A stretch of 64,000 bases of DNA from Palsa-1447 sp964414785 (lineage in GTDB: Bacteria; Verrucomicrobiota; Verrucomicrobiia; Opitutales; Opitutaceae), in assembly GCA_964414785.1 (NCBI GenBank), contig CAYPXZ010000008.1:1-64000 (forward strand). The letters are read 5' to 3'. Below the pieces are notes generated by a model. The model did no database searches. It was not told the origin of the DNA and worked only from the letters and a program-made list of their open reading frames with translations. A program made the position numbers and the translations under genes. Shown here piece by piece: positions 46,266 to 53,235 of the stretch; within the stretch, counting starts at the first letter, position 1, and each line of letters starts with the position of its first letter.

Positions 46266-46553
46266 GTCCCGATTTCAGCCGGGTGCATTCCATCAATTCT
46301 GGGAATGCCCGAGTGTTCCCCCCTTTGGGCCTGCATTTCGCCACAAATATTTTGCCGAAGCCGCACCGGGAAGGTACGTGGGGAGCCTGGAATTCACCGT
46401 GATGGGCGATTGGATTCTCGAGCATTCGAAAAAGTCGCCTTCCGGTGTTTTTGAATGGGAAGTCTGTGTCACGGGCGTTAGGGATTTGCGGCCCTTGGCT
46501 TCATGCGCACCCCATCCGCATACCTAGACATTAATTAACGAGGAACCCCATTG
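46266..46553. other. Spacer before the UnbV-type gene
   Basis: About 290 bp without a recognised gene. AT-rich ATTAATTAACGAGGAA at 46530-46545 leads into a ribosome-binding site for the 28-codon leader. It probably contains a promoter for the second half of the cluster. Confidence 0.45.
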
Positions 46554-46640
46554 ATGCCCACCGCCCTTTCCGGCGCAACCCCCGCGTTGCTGTTCACCCC
46601 GACCCTGTCGCGAGAAGCAACCCCAGCAAGCTGGATATGA
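46554..46640 (+). CDS. Possible 28-aa leader peptide, coupled to the UnbV-type gene
   Basis: Short frame MPTALSGATPALLFTPTLSR... of 28 residues. A GAGGA sequence (46540-46544) lies 9 bp before its ATG, while the downstream gene has no strong site of its own. Its stop overlaps the next ATG as ATGA. This arrangement suggests translational coupling. The peptide has no family features, so it may only serve translation. Confidence 0.35.
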   Translation: MPTALSGATPALLFTPTLSREATPASWI

Positions 46641-48427
46641 GCAAGGCCCCCAAGCAGGCGGTGCTCGCGCTATTGCTCGTTGCGGGCCTGTTCGGACCGC
46701 TCCTTTACTCCCGTGGCAAGCGCAGGGCCGAAGCGGATGTTGCAAGGCAGCAGGCGGCCGTGGACCGCTACGGCATGTCGCTCGAGGAGGTGGCCGAGGC
46801 GTCCGGGATCCACTTTGTCCACTCGATCCCGGTCCTGGACCCGAAATTGGATAACATCGCGCCGATGATCGCCTCCATGGGCGCATCGGTGTCGATCGTT
46901 GACTACGACAACGACGGCTGGGACGACATCTATGTCACCAACAGCAGCCCGGGCAGCAAGAACCACCTCTACCGCAACCTCGGGAACGGACGGTTTGTCG
47001 ACGTTGCCGAGCAACTCGGCATCGCGGACCTGAACAAGCCCGGCACCGGCGTCTGCGTGGGGGCGGTGTGGGCCGACTACGACAACGACGGCTATGAGGA
47101 CCTCTTTGTCTACAAGTGGGGGAAGCCCGAGCTATTCCACAACGACCACGGAAAGGCCTTCACCCGGGTCACCGACCGGTCGGGGCTTCCCGACTGGATC
47201 AACGCGGGCGCCGCCACATGGCTCGACTACGACGGCGACGGGAAGCTGGACCTGTTCATCGCCGGCTATTGGCCCGACTACGTCCGGCTCGAGTCGACGC
47301 CGACGACGAAGATCATGCCCAATAGCTTCGAGTACGGGAACAACGGCGGGCGCAAGTGGCTTTTTCGCAACATGGGAGACGGCACGTTCAAGGACGTCAC
47401 CCGCGAGGTCGGCCTGGACAGCACGCGGTGGACACTCGCCGTGATCGCAGCCGACTTCAACAACGACGGGATGCCCGACCTCTTCCTCGCGAACGACTAT
47501 GGGGTATCGCAGCTGTACATCAACGAGGCCGGCCCCAACGGCCGACGCTTCAGGGAGATCGGGGAGGAGTCCAGGGTCGGACACAGCCCGAAGAGCGGCA
47601 TGAACGCCAGTGTCGGCGACGTCCTCAATTCCGGGGCCCTGTCCATCTACGTCTCCAACATCTCCGAGGACGGAGTCCTCGTCCAAGGCAACAACCTCTG
47701 GGTCCCCCAGGCACCGGGATCGCTGAGGTACTCGAACCTGGCCTCGGCCATGGGCATCGAGCTCGGCGGATGGAGCTTCGGGGCGCAGTTCGGCGACCTC
47801 AACAATGACGGTTTCCTCGACCTCTTCCTGGTGAACGGCTACGTCTCGGGCAAGCCCGACGGCAATTACTGGTACGACTTCTCGGAAATCACGGGCGGCA
47901 ACAGCAGCATCATCTCGGATGCGAAGAACTGGCCGGCGATGAGGGGACGGAGCCTCGCCGGCTTCCAGAGGAAGCGCCTCTGGCTGAACGGGGGCGACGG
48001 CCGCTTCTTTGATGTATCCCAGGCGGTCGGAGTCACGGATACCCATGACGGCCGCGCCGTCGCTCTGGCCGACCTCGAGAACAACGGGTCCCTGGATGTC
48101 ATCGTGGCCAACCAGGGAGGCCCCCTCATGCTCTACCGCAACCATGTGAAGCCAGGGCGGAACTGGATCGAGTTTGAACTCAAGGGACGCGCCAGCAACC
48201 GCAGCGCGATCGGAGCGCAGGTCAGGGTAAAATGGAACGGCCAGGAGCAACTCCAGGAGGTCGCGGCCGCGAGCGGCTTTGCGGCCGAGAACCAGCGGCG
48301 GCTGCATTTCGGGCTGGGAGAGGCAAAGGCGGTCGATAGAGTGACCATAAGATGGCCCTCCGGGCGCGTGCAGACGCTGGAGTCTCCTCCAATCGACACC
48401 ATCAACCCCATCGAGGAACCCAAGTGA
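46637..48427 (+). CDS. CRTAC1-family FG-GAP/ASPIC-UnbV protein
   Basis: A 596-aa protein with an N-terminal hydrophobic anchor (about 8-25), seven-fold FG-GAP/VCBS beta-propeller repeats with Ca-binding loops (DYDNDGWDD, DYDNDGYED, DYDGDGKLD, DFNNDGMPD, DLNNDGFLD) and a C-terminal ASPIC/UnbV domain (about 525-585, NWIEFELKGRASNRSAIGAQV and IRWPSGRVQTLE). UnbV proteins were first named from enediyne antibiotic clusters, where they sit next to UnbU. Here too the next gene is UnbU-like and overlaps by 4 bp. No polyketide synthase is present. Likely surface-exposed or periplasmic; function unknown. Confidence 0.92.
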   Translation: MSKAPKQAVLALLLVAGLFGPLLYSRGKRRAEADVARQQAAVDRYGMSLEEVAEASGIHFVHSIPVLDPKLDNIAPMIASMGASVSIVDYDNDGWDDIYVTNSSPGSKNHLYRNLGNGRFVDVAEQLGIADLNKPGTGVCVGAVWADYDNDGYEDLFVYKWGKPELFHNDHGKAFTRVTDRSGLPDWINAGAATWLDYDGDGKLDLFIAGYWPDYVRLESTPTTKIMPNSFEYGNNGGRKWLFRNMGDGTFKDVTREVGLDSTRWTLAVIAADFNNDGMPDLFLANDYGVSQLYINEAGPNGRRFREIGEESRVGHSPKSGMNASVGDVLNSGALSIYVSNISEDGVLVQGNNLWVPQAPGSLRYSNLASAMGIELGGWSFGAQFGDLNNDGFLDLFLVNGYVSGKPDGNYWYDFSEITGGNSSIISDAKNWPAMRGRSLAGFQRKRLWLNGGDGRFFDVSQAVGVTDTHDGRAVALADLENNGSLDVIVANQGGPLMLYRNHVKPGRNWIEFELKGRASNRSAIGAQVRVKWNGQEQLQEVAAASGFAAENQRRLHFGLGEAKAVDRVTIRWPSGRVQTLESPPIDTINPIEEPK

Positions 48428-49275
48428 ACACCGCAGTCGCCAGAGGCCCAGGCGAAACCCCGACGACAGACGGTCGCGTCGGGCGGCTGTCGCGGTTCTT
48501 CAGCCCGAACAACCGCTATCTGCCGCCCCTGCTCATCACGTGCATCCTCCTGGGCGGGCAGCTTGAGTTCGGGGTCCTCGAGAGCGCGGGCCGCACCCTC
48601 CTCGCCATAGCCACCTCGATGGTGGTGGAAATCGTCCTCGCCCGCGTCGTCATCGGAAAATGGCCGCACCTGGCCAGCGCGTACATAACCGGGATCAGCG
48701 TCGGAATCCTCCTGCGCTCGCCGTTCCTGTGGCCCTACGCCCTGTGCAGCTCCCTCTCCATCTTGTCCAAGTACGTCCTCCGCTGGCGCGGCCGGCACCT
48801 CTGGAATCCGTCGAATTTCGGGGTCAGCTCGATGCTTTTCCTCTATCCCGCGGCCGTTGCCTCCCTGAGCATTCAATGGGGAAACTCGCTTTGGCCGATG
48901 ATCACGGTTTGGTGCATCGGTTCGATCATCATCTACCGCCTCAAGCGCTTCCATATCTGCGCCTCCTATGTCGGGACATTTTTGCTCCTTTCATGGATCC
49001 GGAGTGAAGTGACGGGCAATCCTTGGCTCTCGGCCGTCGCGCCGCTGACCGGACCAATGTATCAATTGTTCGTGTTTTTCATGATTACCGACCCGCCCAC
49101 CACGGTGCGGGGATGGCTCCCGCAATGCATGGTCGCGTCGCTCGTTGCGGTGGCGGAGATGGGTTTGCGCCTCAACGGCGTAGTCGACGCGCCCTACTAT
49201 GCGCTCTTCCTCGTCGGGCCGGTCGCTAATGCTGTCGATCTGGCGATCGGTTCGCGGCGCGCGGCCCCAAGCTGA
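48424..49275 (+). CDS. UnbU / RnfD-NqrB-like multi-pass membrane protein
   Basis: A 283-aa integral membrane protein with about eight to ten helices. RnfD/NqrB-family hallmarks are visible: PHLASAYITGISVGILLRSP, GRHLWNPSNFGV and FFMITDPPTTVRGW near the C-terminus. In Rnf and Nqr the corresponding subunit binds flavin covalently; the matching Thr motif is not clear here. Proteins of this type occur in enediyne clusters as UnbU beside UnbV. The GTG at 48424 overlaps the previous stop (GTGA), so translation is coupled. It suggests membrane electron transfer to the flavoprotein or propeller protein of this cluster, which is inference. Confidence 0.85.
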   Translation: MNTAVARGPGETPTTDGRVGRLSRFFSPNNRYLPPLLITCILLGGQLEFGVLESAGRTLLAIATSMVVEIVLARVVIGKWPHLASAYITGISVGILLRSPFLWPYALCSSLSILSKYVLRWRGRHLWNPSNFGVSSMLFLYPAAVASLSIQWGNSLWPMITVWCIGSIIIYRLKRFHICASYVGTFLLLSWIRSEVTGNPWLSAVAPLTGPMYQLFVFFMITDPPTTVRGWLPQCMVASLVAVAEMGLRLNGVVDAPYYALFLVGPVANAVDLAIGSRRAAPS

Positions 49276-49394
49276 GATTCTTGCGGAGAGCCGGGGTTCG
49301 GTTTCCTAGGCCTTGACGAGGCTCGATCGTGCAGAGCGGCGGCGCCATTCATTATCCCTTTCAATTTCTGCCTAGGGAACCCAGAATCGAATCG

Positions 49395-50309
49395 ATGAAC
49401 CGCAGACAATTCCTGAAGACAAGCGCCGCCTCCGCCATTTTCTTCGGCATGGGCTCAAGGAAGATATTTGCCGCCGCCAGCGCGGACGCGCCTGAGAAGT
49501 CGGTCCCTTGGGTGACACTCAACAACGGGGTGAAGATGCCGCGCCTTGGGCTGGGCACGATGACGCTGAGGGGCGATCTGGGAGTGAGGTGTGTGGCCGA
49601 CGCCATATCCCTCGGCTACCGCCTCATTGATACCGCCATGATCTACGACAATGAGGCGTCAGTGGGCGACGGCATCAAGCAAAGCGGGATCAGGCGCGAG
49701 GAACTCTTCATCACCTCAAAACTGTGGAAGAGCGATATGGGCTATGACGCCGCGAAGAGGGGATTTCAGACGTCGATAGACAAGTTGAAGGTCGACTATT
49801 TGGACCTCTACTTGATCCACCGGCCCCCCGGAGGGGATTGGAAGGGCTCCTGGCGGGCGATGGAGGAGCTCCATCACCAGGGGAAGATCAAGGCCATCGG
49901 CATGAGCAATGCCGATTTCGCGCAGATGAACGACTTGATCTCGAATTTCGAGGTGAAGCCCGCCGTCCACCAGATTGAAACCCATGCGTTCTTCCAGGAG
50001 GGGAGTGCGTATGATTACCTGAGGCAACACGGCGTGCAGATGGAGGCGTGGTCGCCATTTGCCGAGGGCCGTCACGGGCTCTTTGCGAACGACTCCCTGG
50101 CCGCGGTCGCCAGGAAGCACAGCAAATCGGTGGCGCAGGTGTGCCTCAGGTGGCATTTCCAGCGGGGGATCGTTGTCATTCCCCGTTCCAGCCAGAAGGC
50201 GCATATCGCAGAGAATTTGAACATCTTTGACTTCAGCCTCGATGATTCCGACCTGGCGTCGATCCTGCCGCTGGACCTGAACACGTCCCAATTCCCCGAG
50301 TGGAGCTGA
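49395..50309 (+). CDS. Aldo/keto reductase with Tat signal
   Basis: A 304-aa NADPH-dependent aldo/keto reductase (2,5-diketogluconate reductase-like group). The N-terminus NRRQFLKTSAASAIFF is a twin-arginine signal, ending around an AAA-type site near residue 30, so the folded enzyme is probably exported with its cofactor. The catalytic tetrad is visible: Asp in LIDTAMIYDNE, Tyr in the same element, Lys in TSKLWKSD and His in LIHRPPGG. The C-terminal WHFQRGIVVIPRSSQ is the cofactor loop. The frame opens at 49329, but ATG 49395 gives the signal. Substrate unknown; it follows the UnbU-like gene by about 120 bp. Confidence 0.88.
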   Translation: MNRRQFLKTSAASAIFFGMGSRKIFAAASADAPEKSVPWVTLNNGVKMPRLGLGTMTLRGDLGVRCVADAISLGYRLIDTAMIYDNEASVGDGIKQSGIRREELFITSKLWKSDMGYDAAKRGFQTSIDKLKVDYLDLYLIHRPPGGDWKGSWRAMEELHHQGKIKAIGMSNADFAQMNDLISNFEVKPAVHQIETHAFFQEGSAYDYLRQHGVQMEAWSPFAEGRHGLFANDSLAAVARKHSKSVAQVCLRWHFQRGIVVIPRSSQKAHIAENLNIFDFSLDDSDLASILPLDLNTSQFPEWS

Positions 50310-50345
50310 AATCGTCCCGTGGGAGGCGGGATTGACAGGTATTTC

Positions 50346-50370
50346 ATTTGGGATTTTATGAGTCCCATAT
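50346..50370. promoter_or_regulatory. Imperfect inverted repeat over the antitoxin start, candidate operator
   Basis: ATTTGGGA (50346-50353) and TCCCATAT (50363-50370) form 7 of 8 paired positions around a 9-bp spacer and include the start codon of the antitoxin. Xre/MbcA-type antitoxins normally repress their own operon through such sites. Confidence 0.4.
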
Positions 50371-50821
50371 GAAGACGAGGCGCAGGAGCGCATTCAGGGC
50401 TCCCAAGATCCCCGCGGCCAAGAAAGTCCCGGTTCCTCTGGAATATCCCGAGCACCCCACCCACGCCGAGATCATGGCGGGTTTCCACGCGCATTCCGTG
50501 GCCGAGGTGGCCCAGAGGTTTGGCATTTCCCCGGGTGCGATGGCGGAGCGGATCGGGGTTTCCCGTTCTACGTATCACCGGAAGCAGAAGGGGGACGCCC
50601 TTTTGACCGGTCACGAGTCCGACGCTCTGGCAAGGCACGCCGGTCTCTTGACCCAGGCAATCTCCGTGTTCGATGGTGACGAGGATGCGGCGAGGCAATG
50701 GCTGAATTGCCCTCAGATCGGTCTCGGCGGTGCCGTCCCGCTGGAATGCGCGAAGACGACCTTCGGGTTCCGCGAGGTCGAGAAGCTGCTCACACGCATC
50801 GATCGCGGGGTTTATGCCTGA
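50369..50821 (+). CDS. Xre/MbcA/ParS-type antitoxin
   Basis: A 150-aa antitoxin, partner of the RES toxin downstream. Basic N-terminus (MKTRRRSAFRAPK), an Xre-like helix-turn-helix (VAEVAQRFGISPGAMAERIG, then VSRSTYHRKQK) and a C-terminal MbcA/ParS domain (RHAGLLTQAISVFDGDEDAA, then RQWLNCPQIGLGGAVPLECA and FREVEKLLTRIDRGVYA) that normally plugs the toxin active site. ATG 50369 is preferred. Its 3' end overlaps the toxin start by 8 bp, so the two are cotranslated. Confidence 0.9.
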   Translation: MKTRRRSAFRAPKIPAAKKVPVPLEYPEHPTHAEIMAGFHAHSVAEVAQRFGISPGAMAERIGVSRSTYHRKQKGDALLTGHESDALARHAGLLTQAISVFDGDEDAARQWLNCPQIGLGGAVPLECAKTTFGFREVEKLLTRIDRGVYA

Positions 50822-51305
50822 GCCGTCGGCCTGGCGGGTGGACAACAGGAAGTGGTCGGCGCGGTCGTTCGACGGCATCGGCGCCTCGCTCGAGGGCGGC
50901 CGCTGGAATTCATCGGGCGTCCCCGTTATCTATGCGAGCGAGCACCTGGCGATGGCGGCGCAGGAGAGGTTCATCCATCTTCCAAGGCCGCTTCCCCGAA
51001 GTTCGCTCTATGTGAGATTTGGCCTGCGCTTTGGGGGATTGGCGGTGACACGACTAGGCCCCCCCGATCTGACTTCCGATTGGCGTGCGGAGCCCGCACC
51101 CGAGAGCACCCAGAAGATCGGGGATGCCTGGGTCGCGGCCGCCAGGACGGCGATCCTTGCCGTTCCGAGCGCCCTGTATCCCGAGGAGACCAACTACGTG
51201 CTCAATCCGGCTCATCCTGATTTCAGGAGGATCGAGGTCTCTTCACCCGAGCCATTCACCTTTGACCCGAGGATGGCGCGGCTGATCGAGCCAGGTGATG
51301 TTTAA
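50814..51305 (+). CDS. RES-domain toxin (NAD-degrading)
   Basis: A 163-aa toxin of the RES family. Characterised members are NAD+ phosphorylases/glycohydrolases or ADP-ribosyl transferases that deplete NAD when free of antitoxin. Visible family elements are the Arg in the WR...KW start, GGRWNSSGVPVIYASEHLAM with Tyr and Ser/Glu, AAQERFIHL, and VPSALYPEETNYVLNPAHPDF. The R, E and S that name the family appear present. The frame is open upstream to 50730, but ATG 50814 fits the overlap with the antitoxin. The 3' end overlaps the convergent GH2 by 4 bp. Confidence 0.9.
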   Translation: MPEPSAWRVDNRKWSARSFDGIGASLEGGRWNSSGVPVIYASEHLAMAAQERFIHLPRPLPRSSLYVRFGLRFGGLAVTRLGPPDLTSDWRAEPAPESTQKIGDAWVAAARTAILAVPSALYPEETNYVLNPAHPDFRRIEVSSPEPFTFDPRMARLIEPGDV

Positions 51306-53152
51306 GGGCTGGTCTGTGGGGCAATGGCCGACTTCTCGTCGTAGAACGCCTTGAGCACGAAGAAAGCGGCCTTCTTCTCGCCGTCTGACCCGATGACGCC
51401 CTTGCGATTCCAGCCGTCCTGGAGGTGAGGAAGCGGCCTCTTCGGCGAGCGGAAATCGCACAGTATCCACGGGGTCGCGCCGCGCCACTGCGGGATCTTC
51501 CCCAGCATGGCGAGGGTCTTGCGGTAGAGGTCCGCCTGATATTCCTCGCTGAAGCGGGTGAGGCTGTCCGCATGGTATCCCTGCAGCGCGTCGGCCCCGA
51601 ATTCGCTGATGACCACCGGCTTGTTGTAGCCGAGCGTCCAGGTGATGCGCTGCAGTCGGTCCGGGAGCCCGTCGTACCAGCCCACGTACTCGTTGAAGCT
51701 GAGCAGGTCCGTGTAGGCCCCGAAGGGGTCGTCGACGATCTTGTGCGTGGCATCAGCCGGGTCCGCCCGGACCTCCATGGCCGCCGAGACGAGCCGGGTG
51801 TCGTCCAGGGCCCGCGCCGTGTCGACAAGGGCCTTGAGGAACCGGGTGCGCGGCTCGCTGACAGGCGTCTCGTTGGCCACCGACCAGACGATGACGCTTG
51901 CGCGGTTGCGGTCGCGGACCACGAGGTCCGTCAGCTGGGCCTGGGCGTTGCGCAGCGTGTCGGGGTTCCCCCACTGGATGGTCCAGTACACGGGGATCTC
52001 CTCCCAGAGCATGAGGCCCAATTCGTCCGCCACACGGGCCACGTGCTCATTGTGGGGGTAATGGGCGAGCCGGACAAAGTTGCAGTTGAGCTCCTTCGCC
52101 CAGCCGAGGAGCAGGCGGGCGTCCGCCTCCGAATAGGCACGAGCGCCCCGCAGGGGATTCTCCTCGTGCAGACAGATGCCGCGAAGGAAAACCGGGCGGC
52201 CGTTGAGGAGGATGTCCGTCCCCCTCACCTCGATCGTCCGAAAGCCGATCCGGTCCTCGATACGGTCCGTGGCTGCCGCGAGCGTGACGGCGTAGAGGCG
52301 GGGATGCTCGGGGGACCAGAGCTCGATGCCCTTCGACGGCACCTCAAAGTGGACCATCCCCGCATCGTCGGTGTCCGCCTCCGCGGAAAGCTGCGCATCA
52401 GGGATCGTCAGGGTGACGTGCTGGCGATGCTGGCCGCCGTCGAGCTGGACCGTGGCGTCGATCATGCCGCGGTCGCCTTTCCGCAGCTGGACGCGGTAGT
52501 CCCGGATGAAGGTCCCCGCGGTCTCCACCAGCCGGACGTCGCGGGTCAGCCCGCCGTAGTTCCACCAGTCGGTGTTGATGGTCGGGACCCCCTCCAGGTA
52601 CCGCCGGTTGTCCACGCGGACGACGAGTGAGTTGTCGGACTCCTTGACGAGGCCGGTGACCTCGAACTCAAAGGGCGTGAACCCGCCGATGTGCTGGCCG
52701 AGCTTCTTCCCGTTGAGGTAGACGTCGGCCTGGTAGTTGGCTGCCCCGAAGTAGAGGAAGAGCCTGTTGCCGGCGGCCGAGGGAACGTAGTCGAAATGCC
52801 GGCGGTACCAGATGGCGCCCTCATAGTAGAAGAGCCTCTCGGCCTGCGAATTCCAGTCGCCCGGGACGTCGAGCGTGGGGCTCTGGTCGAAGTTGTACTC
52901 GACCAGCTCGCTCTTCGAGGCCGGCTCGTGGTCGAGGAAATAGCCGCCCGTGGGGTGCGGCGAGGCGTCGAGCTGCTGGTGCCTGTAGTCGTAGTATCCC
53001 GTGTCGTAGGGATCGACGATGACATGCCACTTGCCGTCCAGGTCCAGGCCGGGGCGCGCATAGGCGTTGAGCAGCGGCGGGGCCGCGCCGAGGAGGCTCG
53101 TCAGGGCGCAGCCGATTGCGAAGCAAGTGACGGTGACCGGGGTGGGGCGCAT
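51302..53152 (-). CDS. Exported GH2 enzyme, beta-glucuronidase-like
   Basis: A 616-aa secreted GH2 with signal peptide (MRPTPVTVTCFAIGCALTSL...). Layout matches beta-glucuronidases: N-terminal jelly roll (WYRRHFDYVPSAAG, LFLYFGAANYQADVYLNG), Ig-like domain, TIM barrel with FLRGICLHEENPLRGARAYS, NFVRLAHYPHN, acid/base Glu in VIVWSVANETP and nucleophile Glu in VVISEFGAD. It is much shorter than the two island GH2s and belongs to a different subfamily. The frame is open another 223 codons upstream, but those overlap the neighbour's coding region out of frame. ATG 53152 is preferred. Confidence 0.92.
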   Translation of the reverse strand: MRPTPVTVTCFAIGCALTSLLGAAPPLLNAYARPGLDLDGKWHVIVDPYDTGYYDYRHQQLDASPHPTGGYFLDHEPASKSELVEYNFDQSPTLDVPGDWNSQAERLFYYEGAIWYRRHFDYVPSAAGNRLFLYFGAANYQADVYLNGKKLGQHIGGFTPFEFEVTGLVKESDNSLVVRVDNRRYLEGVPTINTDWWNYGGLTRDVRLVETAGTFIRDYRVQLRKGDRGMIDATVQLDGGQHRQHVTLTIPDAQLSAEADTDDAGMVHFEVPSKGIELWSPEHPRLYAVTLAAATDRIEDRIGFRTIEVRGTDILLNGRPVFLRGICLHEENPLRGARAYSEADARLLLGWAKELNCNFVRLAHYPHNEHVARVADELGLMLWEEIPVYWTIQWGNPDTLRNAQAQLTDLVVRDRNRASVIVWSVANETPVSEPRTRFLKALVDTARALDDTRLVSAAMEVRADPADATHKIVDDPFGAYTDLLSFNEYVGWYDGLPDRLQRITWTLGYNKPVVISEFGADALQGYHADSLTRFSEEYQADLYRKTLAMLGKIPQWRGATPWILCDFRSPKRPLPHLQDGWNRKGVIGSDGEKKAAFFVLKAFYDEKSAIAPQTSP

Positions 53153-53235
53153 CCCCGCCACTTTTCTCCCATACCCGTCCCGCTGGAAGTCTAAAACCCG
53201 GGGATCCGCGGGGGACGGGTCGGGTAACGGACGCC

